A DNA stretch of 64,000 nucleotides from Sphaeramia orbicularis. Taxonomy: Eukaryota; Chordata; Actinopteri; Kurtiformes; Apogonidae. Both the position numbers and the translations under genes were made by a program. This document shows positions 49,501 through 60,571 of this stretch, piece by piece (position 1 is the first letter of the stretch; each line of letters opens with the position of its first letter). The notes under the pieces were generated by a model. The model ran no database searches, was not told where the DNA came from, and saw nothing but the letters and a program-made list of their open reading frames with translations. The stretch lies in NCBI RefSeq assembly GCF_902148855.1, contig NC_043978.1:34302996-34366995 (forward strand). Reading direction: 5' to 3'.

Positions 49501-52500
49501 GTTCTGCTTTGTCTGCTCAACCTGCTTGCCTCCTACACTGTTTGTTTAGATCTTTAGCTCACCGTAGGAGGAGATATCTGCATGATGTGTTCAAGTTACA
49601 GCAATAAGCCACTTAGCTACGTTATACCTCAGAGATTCCTGTGGATGGAGTCAGCATAATATCGCAACATTCCAGCTTTACTAAGAGCTCTCCAGTGACA
49701 ATGCATTCTTTTTCAGTCATATGGTGTCAGGAAAATAGTTGTGATGACACAGTCTGTTACTGACGGGAAAAAAAAGAAAAAAGATGACAGACATTAACAA
49801 ACAAATGCTACAGCAATTTGCCACATGCTTTTATCGGAGCAAGTAAATGAAACAGAAGCTGCTCACAGAGGTCATAGATTGTAGCACTGATGGTTATAAT
49901 CATAATTACAGCACTTTGACGGTACTGCAGGAGCAAAACAGCTCATCATAGAGAATTGTAACATACTGCTGCAACATAGTTTACATTACTCTGATGTAGT
50001 AATTGTAAGCTGTAGTTCCTGTTCTTTTTTATTCTTTTATCCTAAGCAAACAATAGATATTTGTGTGTATGCCCCTCAAGTATAAATCCTGAGCTTGTAT
50101 TTTGATGATTCATTCCATGTTTCTGGTTATGTCTTTGTGCAGATGGTGGTCTGATGTCCAAGGACACTTTGCCCACTCAGAGCACCACTCTGGAGGCTCT
50201 GCTGCGAGGAGAAGGTTTAGACAAGAGGAACAACTCCAAGAATGATGAAGAGAGTCTGTTGGAGATCCAGGTGAATTCAGACAGTGTGTCCAATGATGCA
50301 CATCAACTCTGTGTGTGTGTCTGTGGCTCTGTTTCTGGATACTTTGCAAATATCTAAAATGTTAATGCTCAATGATATCACTCAATTGAGGGCCCTGGCA
50401 TTAAGAGTGGAGTGTTGCGCCCCAACTGGTTGCCAAGGCAACTTGCCAGGTTTTTCCAGCTGACCTGCAGGGCTCGTTAGCTGACTGCCATCTCACTGAG
50501 AAGCATTTTCGACAAGTAGACTGCTCCAACTGTGACTTCCCATTTGCTACTTATTACTGAACCCCCTGTATTAATAATCAGTGTAACCCACATAATGACA
50601 CAAAGACAAATAGGAATAACACGGAGCTTAAAGAGGCAGTAGGCAGAAATCTGGGGAAGAAAACAACAGCACTGAAAACGCATGCATTTCACCTGCAGCT
50701 GCAATTGCTCATTACAGCTCTTAATCACCCATTTTAATATTAAATAAAGACCCCCTATGGGCTAAAATCTCCTATCACAGGTTAGTATTACTGAAAACGA
50801 AGCTAAGAGAAGGTGCAGATATTTAGTTTTCTCTCAGGCCAGATGAATAACAATAGGCTTAAATGTTTTTAAGGAAATGAATGTTTGGCTGTTGAATAGT
50901 CATGGGTTCATTCATTCATTTTCTGAATCACTTAATCCTCTGGAGGGTTGTGGGAATGTTGGAGTCTATTCCCACTCCCAATAAGGTGAAGGTGGGGTGC
51001 AGCCTGGATGTGTTTCCAGTTCATCACAAGTCTGACATATACAGAGGAACAACTACATACTCACATTCACACCCACAGGCAATGTCTGTATGTCTTTGGA
51101 CAGCCAAAGTACCAGGAGAGAACCCACGCAAACACTGGGAGAACAAACAAACCCCATATAGAAAGGTTCCCACTGGCTGTTCAGACCCTGGAGCTTCTCA
51201 CTTTGATGTGACAGTGCTAACCACTACACCACCCTGCATGGTCATATAGGGACAGGATGGACGGACAGATAATCAGAATGCACTTGTACAGGGTTCCTGC
51301 AGGGTCTTAAAAAGTCCTAAAATTCTTGGACTTACAAATCTGCATTTAATACCTTAAAAAGTCTTTAAAAGGAGTTTAATTTTGATATGGTAGGTCTTAA
51401 GTTATGTTGCCATAAACTTGTTTGCTGTATTGTGTTTAAATGTGTCTGGGAAATGTTCAAACCACAAAGAAAGTAACATTAGTCTATTTAGTTCCATTCT
51501 TTCCAACATGACCGTTTACATTAAAATTAGGAACCAATTATGACTAACTTTGCAGCCCACAGTGAGAAATTATCACAGAACACTCAACCCAACACACGTG
51601 CAGCCGTTAGTCTTTGTATGGTTTTGAAATACTCTGTGAAATGGGCATTAAATTCTGTTCTAAGTAGTTTTAAAAAGGTCTTAAGAAGTCTTAAATTTAA
51701 CTCACAGGAACTTGTAGGAACCCTGTTGTAGGAGCTGAATACAATCAAAACAGTGATTTAAACACTCAAAAAAAAAATCTGACAAATGGACCTCATCTTC
51801 CTTCCACTTCCAATAGCTTCTCTTCTTTTGCACCATTTTCCAAATGATCAAAACACAAATGAAGTGATACTTCTGACAATTAAATAAACAGGTTTGCAGC
51901 TGCATACTGGTTTAAACATTGTAGCTGAATGTAAATGCAGAATGCTGCAATAGTCTCCCACCAATCAGCATTCTTCAGTGCACAGCCCCGCCCTCCAAGA
52001 ATTCCAGGAACCCCCCCTACTTTATTTCAGGGAAAGTTAGGTGTTGAGAGAACATTTTTTACCCTGGTAATTTCAGAGGAAATACACCAAGGTTTTCCAA
52101 AAATCTTAAGTAAAGTTAATGTTCCTGTGGTAGAAAAGGGGCTATAGTTAGTTAGATAATAATCTTCTTTAATACTGTGTTTAGGGTTAGGGGTGTTATT
52201 TCACTAAATATGTTCCAGTGCCCAGAAAGACAAAGTTGATTAGACAGGTCATGATACTGTACACTGCAAAAATCTAAATCCTACCAAGTGTATTTTTCTT
52301 ATTTCTAGTCAAAATATCTAATCACACTTAAAATAAGACATAATCACCTAAAGAGTAACTTGTAAGTGAGATATAAGAACTTATTTTTAGACAATAGATC
52401 TTGAGAATCTGATTTTCAAGAAATGACAGCAAAAAAATCTTGAATTAAACAAAAAAAAATCTGCCAATGGAACAAGTGAAAATTAACTTGGTAAGATTTC

Positions 52501-55013
52501 TTGAAATAGGATTCTCAAGATCTATTGTCTAAAAATAAGTTCTTATATCTCACTTACAAGTTACTCTTTAGGTGATTATGTTTTATTTTAAGTGTGCTGA
52601 GATATTTTGACTAGAAATGAGAAAAATACACTTGGTAAGATTTAGATTTTTGCAGTGTAACATCGAACTGTCACTGTAAATGTACAAGTGTCTCAGTAGG
52701 TCGAGCTGGGTTAATAAGAGCATCAACATTAACTTACTCTCCTTCTCTGTCCGTGTGTCTCAGAGGGTTCTGGAGGCAGATGCAGCAGAAGATGCTTTCA
52801 ACGATGATGATGACTATGAGGTGGACACTCCCAAGAGGAGACATCGGGGCAAAGGAAGAGTAAGCGACCAAAACATCAAGAGCTGATGAGTTTTTAATGT
52901 TGCACTTGGAACAGCGTCGGCGGTAGATTTAACGCGCTGTGTTTTTCAGGGTCGGGGTTCGGGCCGCAGGAGGACAGATCTAGATGATGACAAGCCATAT
53001 GTCTGTGACAGTAAGTAGAGATGTCTGCCGGGCTGTCGAGCATAGGTACTACTTGTTTTATTAATACGAACCACAATCTGTAATGGTGTTCCTCAAGTCG
53101 CTTATCATCTTTGTGTATTTTTATAGAATATTCCCAGTCAGTGCTAGTGTTGTCACAAAGTTAGCCCACTGTAACACAACTACTGACATAGATTTTTAAA
53201 AAGCCACAAGTAACCACTGTCACTGTAGTGTTGAATATTCCAGTACATGCAAGTTGCATGTGGAAAATTCAGGAAGAGGCTATTGGGTTTTACTCCGGTA
53301 ATGACTCTTCCTGACTGACACACACTCATGTTCTTTACTCTCTCTTATTTTTTTTTTTTCTTTTTTTCTTTTCTCTTTTTCAGACAGATACAAACCAAGA
53401 CATAACTCAAAATCTTCAACCTCAGGTATCCTGATTTTCTTTTTTTTTTTTTTTTAGTTGTTTTTTTGTTTTGATAGATGGTAAAATGGTGGGTTGCAAA
53501 TGCTGTGATTATTGATCTAGCCCCTCTATTATCTTACTTTTCTCAAGCTGTAAAGTGCCCTTGGTGACATGAAACTGAGACATGGTTATTATGCCGTCTG
53601 TGTTTGTACTTTATTTGACTGACTATTGTAATCAGACCCCGTAAAGCTTCCTTTTTCTATTTTGGAGTCAGACATAGAATATTTACCTTTCCTGAGTGCC
53701 ACAAGTCCTTTTATTTCAACATATTGTATTCAACTACTAATCTTCCTCTTTTTTTTATTTGGAAAAGCACAAAGCTGCCTGTGGTTCTTTATAACATATG
53801 GGCATTGCATGTTGGCCAGATTTTGGCAAGGTCTTTTTTTTTACTGTCTGGTGCTATTGAAGGATCTTTTCTGATCAAACTTTTACTCTTTGTGTTTTTG
53901 CAGTCTGTGCGAAGCGCTACAGGAACCGTGCAGGACTAAGTTACCACTACACCCATTCCCACCTGGCAGAGGAGGACAGAGCTGGAGAAAGAAGCTCAAT
54001 GGCATCTAGATCCCCCTCTGTACAACAGGCTGACAGACACAAACGTAAGATGGCTGGTTTTTATATCAGCTGTATTCTGTTCTTCAGAATATAGAACTGC
54101 ACTGAATGTTATAGTAATTTATGGTTTGATTAGATTAGTCTCTTTAAAATGTCCAGTGTTAAAGATTTAGGGGGATTTAAGAGGATGTAATTGCAGAAAT
54201 GGAGTGTAATAGTCATAATTATGTTTTCATTAGTGTACAAAAATAGGAATTATTGGGTCTTTTGTAATCTTAGAATGAAGCGTGTATGTCTAGAGGGAGT
54301 TGGTTGCCTGTCATGTAATGTCGGAAATGTTTCTTCAGACTGCCATTTTTTTTCGTTTTTGTCCTTTGTTTGGACACATCTGTGGTATATCAACAAGTTT
54401 TCCCCTTCATACAAATACTCTAATATTCAGTCTAAATAATAGTATTAACTTGCAGTCTTCCCGTAGGTGTGTTAAGTGATAATTTATATTATAGGTTTGC
54501 TAGCTTAAACAGAAAACCGCTGCAAAACCACAAATAAGCTCAGCTTTCTTAGTTTGTGTCATCGAAAGCTGAAATAAAGATTGTTTTTGGTAGTCAAACA
54601 AGGTCAGAACTGTTCGTAAATTAGTCTGAGCAGCAAACATAGTACATATAGCATAACAGAGCAACTTTGTGGCTTTTTGAATGAATGAATACAACCACCA
54701 ACAAAAGCAAATGCCTGAAGTAAATTATCAACATAAGATAACTAAAAAAATAAATTATACTATTATACAAAATAGATACTTAATACAATTTTAGTGTTAT
54801 TTACACATCTGAAAAGAAGTGTGAAGAAGTAGACACTTATTTTATCCCACCGCCTTCTTTTAAATAATATATTCCAATATTTCAACCTCTTAAAATTTTT
54901 TTAAGCTGCATGTACATGGTTAATTATAACCTCACTAAAAAAATGATCATCCCACCAGATGAATAGGAAAAAAAGAAAGAAAAACAATAAATAAAATAAA
55001 ATAACAACAACGA

Positions 55014-55052
<39 letters not shown>

Positions 55053-55713
55053 TTTTTTTTTTTTTCAAGCTTCATAATAAAACTTATCAGTGCATGAAAA
55101 ATACTGTCATTGTTAGCAAACGTCTTTTAGATTAGAGATGAGCCTGACAGTAATGCATTTACACTTTGGTCCAAATCCCCTCGGTGTTGGTTAGTATTCA
55201 ACAGCATGTGAAGCAGGCTGACTCACTTCCCACTCTAGTGGTCACATAAATCCCCAGCCTGTCCATCTTAACTTTTGGTTTGTCCTTTTTATAGGTCCAA
55301 AAGGTCCAGGTGGGACTAGCATTCCCAATAACTACTGTAATAAATGCCAGGGTTCTAACAAGAAAACGGGTAAATCCGGGCCTCCCTGCTCAGCCTGCCA
55401 ATGCACAAGTGAGTTTATGTACGCTAAAAATTAATACTACATTACATATATTTCCTTTTTGTGTATGCTCACTGCTCATTATTTGATGGGAAAATGGAAC
55501 TTCTGTCCTTGTTATTTAATATTTTGGGGCGTGATCATGCTCTGTCTGCCAGCTGACCGTGGAGAAGAGAAGGAGGACGGAACTTTTACTGGAGCTGAGG
55601 AGCTGTTCGGCACCACGTCAGAGAGTGACACATCCACCTTTCATGGCTTCGAGGACGACGAACTAGAGGAACCCGCTGCAAACAGCAACGGGATACCTAA
55701 CCGACACAGATAG
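40498..55713 (+). CDS. dpf3: DPF3, D4-family BAF subunit; short (DPF3a-type) form
   Basis: Subunit of the BAF (SWI/SNF) chromatin remodeller, important in heart and muscle. Exons: 40498-40529, 46691-46851, 47721-47828, 50143-50270, 52764-52859, 52950-53010, optional 53384-53425, 53904-54044, 55295-55408, 55553-55713. Without the cassette the product is 333 residues (human DPF3a 357). The N-terminus [20 protein letters not shown] and the block [17 protein letters not shown] are D4-family hallmarks. [12 protein letters not shown], an acidic stretch ([12 protein letters not shown]) and a basic NLS-like stretch follow. A C2H2 finger uses C194, C197, H210 and H215. Residues 257-279 keep only a shortened, diverged first half of PHD1. 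The end contains [12 protein letters not shown], the mark of the DPF3a-specific last exon. No tandem-PHD exons were found downstream. Confidence 0.94.
43113..43146 (+). repeat. LINE/SINE-type 3' tail (AAATAAAGGTTAAATAAA)
   Basis: TCTGGTTAAATAAAGGTTAA followed by ATAAATAAAT resembles the terminal tail of a common fish non-LTR repeat. Only the tail is recognisable. Confidence 0.5.
44066..44108. repeat. dpf3: perfect 18-base inverted repeat with 7-base loop
   Basis: Arms 44066-44083 (TCTCTTGTCATTGCCTAA) and 44091-44108 are exact reverse complements. Pairing continues outwards with mismatches to about 27 bases. Confidence 0.9.
46852..47720 (+). other. dpf3: dpf3 intron 2, with a possible hAT remnant
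   Basis: From 47062 the sequence resembles the start of hAT-type elements (CAGTGATTCTCCAACAGC, then a GTATACCCC-like block). A GGGGTACTT/GGGGGTA block near 47530-47570 may belong to the same insertion. It is too decayed to delimit. Confidence 0.35.
47062..47570. repeat. dpf3: possible hAT remnant
   Basis: Begins ACAGTGATTCTCCAACAGC with a TATACCCCAAGGG block, like decayed fish hAT elements. The right end is uncertain. Confidence 0.3.
47829..50142 (+). other. dpf3: dpf3 intron 3, with a G-rich tract
   Basis: Contains a CTGGCTGG-repeat stretch (about 48945-48972) and a G-rich tract (49091-49140) whose first part, GGGTTGGGAGGGAGGG, has the four-run pattern of a G-quadruplex on the sense strand. 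Confidence 0.5.
50907..51240 (+). repeat. dpf3: dispersed teleost repeat (TTTGGACAG..GAGAACCCACGC type)
   Basis: Contains the string of motifs typical of an abundant fish repeat: ATTCATTCATTTTCTG, ATCCTCTGGAGGGT, ATGTCTTTGGACAG, GGAGAGAACCCACGCAAAC and GTGCTAACCACTACACCACC. Diverged and truncated. Its Repbase class was not determined. Confidence 0.7.
51289..51725. mobile_element. dpf3: MITE-like element with CAGGGTTCCTG/CAGGAAC..CCTG ends
   Basis: 437-base segment starting CAGGGTTCCTGCAGG and ending GTAGGAACCCTG, with inner TCTTAAAAAGTC-type motifs mirrored at both ends. It is flanked by the pentamer TTGTA on both sides (51284-51288 and 51726-51730). Similar CAGGGTTTCTGCAGG-type repeats are common in fish and are usually classed with hAT; the 5-base flank is shorter than the expected 8. 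Confidence 0.65.
52262..52657. mobile_element. dpf3: long fold-back MITE in dpf3 intron 4
   Basis: 396-base element with ends CACTGCAAAAATCTAAATC and its reverse complement, flanked by TA on both sides. The arms (about 52262-52425 and 52495-52657) are nearly perfect inverted repeats of about 165 bases with only a few mismatches, around a short A-rich centre. TA flanks suggest a Tc1/mariner-type mechanism. The superfamily is not certain. Confidence 0.82.
53384..53425 (+). CDS. dpf3: dpf3 42-base cassette exon inside the C2H2 finger
   Basis: Flanked by a pyrimidine-rich CAG acceptor and a GTATCC donor, this 42-base exon would add [14 protein letters not shown] between the two zinc-binding cysteines of the C2H2 finger. 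Skipping it gives the canonical CDICAKRY; including it gives CD-NRYK...VCAKRY. D4 relatives have a comparable insertion: from memory, the DPF2 isoforms of 405 and 391 residues differ by 14 residues at this point. Length, frame and phase all fit an alternative exon. Confidence 0.75.
54045..55294 (+). other. dpf3: dpf3 intron 7, AT-rich, with an (ATT)n tract
   Basis: No coding signal; contains (ATT)n at 55015-55051 and a following T run. Confidence 0.55.
55015..55051. repeat. dpf3: (ATT)n microsatellite in dpf3 intron 7
   Basis: About 12 ATT units followed by a T run. Confidence 0.9.
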
Positions 55714-55727
55714 AGAGTACCTTTTGA

Positions 55728-55733
55728 AATAAA
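55728..55733 (+). promoter_or_regulatory. dpf3: dpf3 proximal poly(A) signal
   Basis: AATAAA lies 15 bases after the stop codon. This is very close for a cleavage site, so a downstream site may be used instead. Confidence 0.4.
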
Positions 55734-58700
55734 AAAAAGACGATTTTTTAAAAAAATATGGATTAACCTCTGGCAAAAATCTGCTGCTTCTTTTTTCAAT
55801 GTTTTTTTGTTTGCAGAAAGCACAAAGTGATCATTTCAGGACAGAAATGCAAGTGGTATTTTATCTACTGAACATTGTTGAATAATTTATGAACACCCTT
55901 TTTATATATAAATATATATATTAACTTTTAAGGCAATGAACAACTGTCAGTGTTTGTTGACAAGTGACTCGGTCTTCATGCAAACAGAAGATGTTTTTGG
56001 TGTGTTTTTTTTTTTTTTTTTTTTTTTTTTTTCCCCCCTCACTGGAGCAGAAGGATTATGTAAGTTAAGAACAAAAAACACTGGAGAAATTGGAACGTTT
56101 TGACATTTTAAAAGACATGATTGATGCATTTGGAAGATGATTGAATGTCACTGCAGACCCGTACACGAGCTACTGGATGTTTGTGAACCAGTAGCCAGTT
56201 TGATTTTGAAGGTCTCTTTTTCTGCTCTAACTCTGGATTAAACTTGTATGAAAATGAAGGAACCAATGATAACAAAGATGAACATGGGCCTCTGGAAACA
56301 TTTGGAGATGAAGGAGCCTATAAATAGTCTTCACAAATATGGGGCACTGGAAGGTAAGCAGCAAGGGTTGTTGTCTTCTTTAGAAATGCAAGAAAGTGGA
56401 GTAAACAGATGAGCAGTGAAGTGGCTGTTCAGACTGTTAATGAGTTGTATTGTGTTACTTTAACTGACATGTTACAATACTTTGTAAGTGGTGCATGCTA
56501 GTGTTAATTTGAGCAGGACTGAGCAGTGTATTTTTTTCACCTGTCAGTAATTTAGAGTGTTTTGGTTTTATAAATAACATTACCTGCTCTTTTTAAGCCC
56601 AACAAATTCATCTGACAAATATAACAATTTACAGACATAAATGGTGATGCATTTGAGTTTTGGATCTAAGGTTGTATTTTCCCAATAGTCTTTTGGTTTG
56701 GTTTTTGAAGTAGATTGATTTTGAGGAATTGAAAAGGTGTAAAGTTTATATCTAGTTATAGTAGTTTATAGTTTCTCATATTTTATTAGGAAAGCCTTAA
56801 ATCATAGAAGCTGAAAAAGGTCCTGTGTTACATCATGTACGTCAGATAATTGTGTTGTTAAAGGTCCTGTTTTGTGTATTGCTATTTTATTTATGTACAC
56901 CATTGACATCAGAGGGAAACTAAAATAATTTTACTAGCAGTTCTATTTCATTTTAGCTTATATTTCTTCATTCTATCTTAATGCTACCTGATGTTCATAT
57001 TTTAGTGACTGACTTAGTTTTTTCCTGCTAGGTTTAGTCTTAGTTTCAGTAATTCTAATAAGCCTGTTTCAAACCTGTGCATGTTGTGTGTGTTACACAG
57101 GAGCACTCAGCACATTGGCATGTGGCCCAGCCGGGGGATGACCATTGAAGAAGAGGATTTAACCCTCAAAAACTAATGAGGTCTCACGTCCCTCCTGATT
57201 TGGGCTTAAAATAACTGACTGAATGGATGAATAGGCATCCACCACTTCTAAAAGCCATGTGGCTTAATTGAAGCAACTGCTCCCTTGACGCTATGTATCG
57301 ATCACTTCTGAACATTTGATATGTGAGTAGATCCAGCTTTTTTTCATCCCTTGTGCACTGTGCTGGAGCTCCACTGAACTATGGGAACACTAAAGGCCAG
57401 GCCTTTGGACTGTTTGTGCCCAACGGGTGCATTTGGGCCCCAGCGGCCCAGCCTGCCCACTCCTGCTCTGTGACTGTGTGTCTGCTGTGTGATCCGATGT
57501 GACACTAAGACGTCATTATCCTCATCACTGTGCCAGCCTGCCGCTCTGCACTGGAAACCAGCTCTGACAGCCATGACCCTCCAACCTGATTGGACCAGTG
57601 ACCCCCCCCGACCCCAGCCATAGAGATGGTGCTCAGATCCACCACTATTACATGCAGACCTCTGGACTACTGTATTAATACCCTGACATGGACGCTAAAG
57701 GTTTTATCTTTATGCTTTTGTCTCCGTCTGTTTCCTCGATCTCTGATTTCATTCTGCCTCAAATGGCTTGCAGTAATTTAGCTCATTTTGTTGCATCCTT
57801 TTTCTGTTGTATGATATTTCTGTGTTTTTGAACAGTTTCGATTAGTTTGATTTTTGGTTTTCTGCAGACTGTATTGATACCTCTGTCCTGATCAGGTGCA
57901 CAATAGCCACAACTACTCAGGCATCTTTCATTTCTTCTGCTGTTGATTGTCAGCCACTCAGCCCTAATTCATGTGATTGTATCCAGTTGGCAAAGAGGAA
58001 CATTAAAGCCACACAAAGATCCCATTATAATCAACCCCCAGAAGGGATTTGGGATGCTGCAGTCTCATGCTATAGGAAAACATTGCAATAAGAAGCTTCA
58101 GCTTTGTCTGTTTCCAGCTGAGTTACCTGGTATCACACTCGCCATATAAAACCTCTCCACCTTTTCTGAAACTGACGGTCTCAGCATATTGTACTACGGT
58201 GGGACTCATCTCAGAAGCATTAGAGAACAGTATCATTACTAGAGACATGTCTGCTCAGATGTAAACTGTAAATCCAAGTTATTGTGACATTTCCGTTGAG
58301 TGCTTTAGAGGGCCTAATTGCTTTATGACATTTAGAAAGTTCTCGAAGAACTGCATCAAAAAGCCTTTTACAGTCCATAGGTTGCACATACTGGGTAAGA
58401 GGTCTGTGTCCCTCCATGTGATTATTCAGTATCACTGCAATGTAATAATAGCCGCTCCGTTTTTGAAGAGAACCATTAATCCTGTGTCTGTTATGACTTG
58501 CATAAGTGCTTGTGCATTCAAACCATCTGTCTTCACTTCCCTCAGGGACCCTCCACACAGCCGTTCATCTATTCTAGACAAAGAATGGATCGGAAACTTA
58601 TCAATAATCTTGTCTTCTCTGTGTCAGTTCCGTGGTGTTTCCACAGTGAAATGGGTCATTGTGTCTCTTTACTTCCAAAGTCATGCCAGTAAATGAAAGC

Positions 58701-60571
58701 ATGTGTCATCATAACCTGCTAAATGTTACCGTATATGAACAGGCCTAGTGTGGTGCAAATCTGAACAAAGGAATGCAAAAGTCAGTGTGTCTGCTTAGAC
58801 TTACGTGTCACCAATCATTGAATAGCCTGTATACCTCGTCAAAGACACAGCAATAGGCCCTGGTACTCTCTTGTCAAGCCTGCCAGGGGTAGAGAGGGAG
58901 AATCTGGGTGGGAATGGAGCCAAGAGGAGATGAAATGGACACGACTGGGCGTTTGTTTCATCTTCAGCTGTAAATAGAAGTTGAAATGAAGAGAATGAAG
59001 TCTTTGTTTGTTAAACTATTTTTATTGTTCTGAGAAAATAAAGGAAAAATAATAAAAAAAAAAAAAAAAAAAAGAAGAGTGGATGTGTTTAATGGTCAAG
59101 CAGAAATGTCCTAGACATGATGAGTAGGTTGGAGTGACCCTTTGACTCCTATGAGCACAAGAAGAAAAATCCCACTTGAGTTTGTAATAGCAGTGGAAGC
59201 TCAGGACTTGAAATTGGGGCATCATGACAAGAAAGAGGCTTGAACTCAGCGATATTGATTGGTCAGTGCCACTTGACAAATCCCAAGTCTGAAGTCCAGG
59301 AGCTGGACGGATAATGACAGAAATAGAGGTGACCTGGTGTTGTGTTAACTGCAGGTGTCTTTAAGAAAAGTTTGGAGTGTAAAAAAGAACAAGGAAATTG
59401 GTTAAGTGTGTCAAATCTCTTGATTACAATGTGAACAAGAAATAAGGTCACGAGTTGGGACACTTTCTCCTCAAACTTTTAATTGGAAGAATTTCATAAA
59501 ACTACCTGTTGTGAATCATTGCAAAAGAAGAAGAGACTCAGGGATTCTCTGTAGAAACTGTGAGGCCAAATCACACAAGGCTTCCTCACAAGAAAAGGTT
59601 TTGTTCATTTATTATTTATCCAGTGCTGATCTCCTCTTATTTATCCTTACACAGCCTATTTGCTCAGTGTATAATCTAAGCCTATTATCTTTCTCCAGGG
59701 GAAGTATTGAAGAGCATCCCAGAGATTTAGCGTTACACTTAACATGAAATTACTGCGCTCAAGAGACAGATAGAAAATAAAGCATCAGAAGCAGAGAAAC
59801 AGAGATTTACATCTGATTTGTTAAAGTAGTAAAAAATGATAAAACATACAGCTCCATGATGCAACCCAAAGGTGTTTTTTTGTTTTGTTTTTTTTTGTTG
59901 GCTGAAAAACATCACTCCAACACACTAACTTGTAAGGAAAGCTTTCAGGTGTACAGCTCTGAAAAAAACCCTGAACCCTTTTGAAAAACTCTGGAATGTG
60001 ATCAAGGTCAACAGTTGCACCCAGAATGGTATAAAATACAAAAAAGCAATGTGAAGGACTGGAGGAAAGTATGCCAAGATGCATGAAAGTCAGGGTCATT
60101 CTAGCAAATATTGATTTCTGAACTTTCCCCGAAGTTAAAATATGAGTACTGTATTGTTAAAAAATAAATCTTAACTTTTTTTTTTTTTTGCATTATTCAA
60201 GGTCTGAAAACCTGTAACATTGCAAAAGTATGCATACAAATACTCAAATTGACAATAGTTTTATTTGGTATGTCATAGGATTTACTCACTGAATGCCTAT
60301 AACACCTTTTTCTGTATGTTGTTATATTTCCTCTTGAGCCACAGAAACCTTTATACAGGCTTAGAAAGACCTCCTGTCACAATTATATGACCTCTGTATG
60401 ATATGAATGTAGTGTTCATGCAGGGAAGAGTTTATAGAAAGGTTACGTCTTATAGTGTTTGATATGCAGCTTTTGTAGTGGTGAATATAAGCCAAAAGTG
60501 ATGACAATCTTGTGTTTTTTAGTAACAGAGTAAACATAAAAACATGTCACAGAGCAGACAGGTCCAGAGCT
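55734..60571. other. region between dpf3 and rgs6 3' ends
   Basis: No exon resembling the DPF PHD fingers (CxxC clusters with LLFCDDCDRGYHMYCL) was seen on the + strand. The region contains a T run (56007-56031), high-complexity blocks at 57090-57700 and 57900-58700, an A run (59056-59073) and a Tc1-like fragment (59953-60212). Confidence 0.6.
59953..60212 (+). mobile_element. decayed, internally deleted Tc1-like transposon
   Basis: Starts ACAGCTCTGAAAAAAACC, like a Tc1-type inverted repeat. It continues into sequence like the end of a fish Tc1 transposase gene (GTGAAGGACTGGAGGAAAG, CCAAGATGCATGAAAG) and its 3' flank (CAAATATTGATTTCTGAACT). Most of the transposase gene is missing. Confidence 0.7.

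Larger units (their letters stand above)
50271..52763 (+). other. dpf3: dpf3 intron 4, a landing site for three repeats
   Basis: Three repeats lie almost back to back: a dispersed fish repeat (50907-51240), a MITE-like element (51289-51725) and a long fold-back element (52262-52657). Confidence 0.65.
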
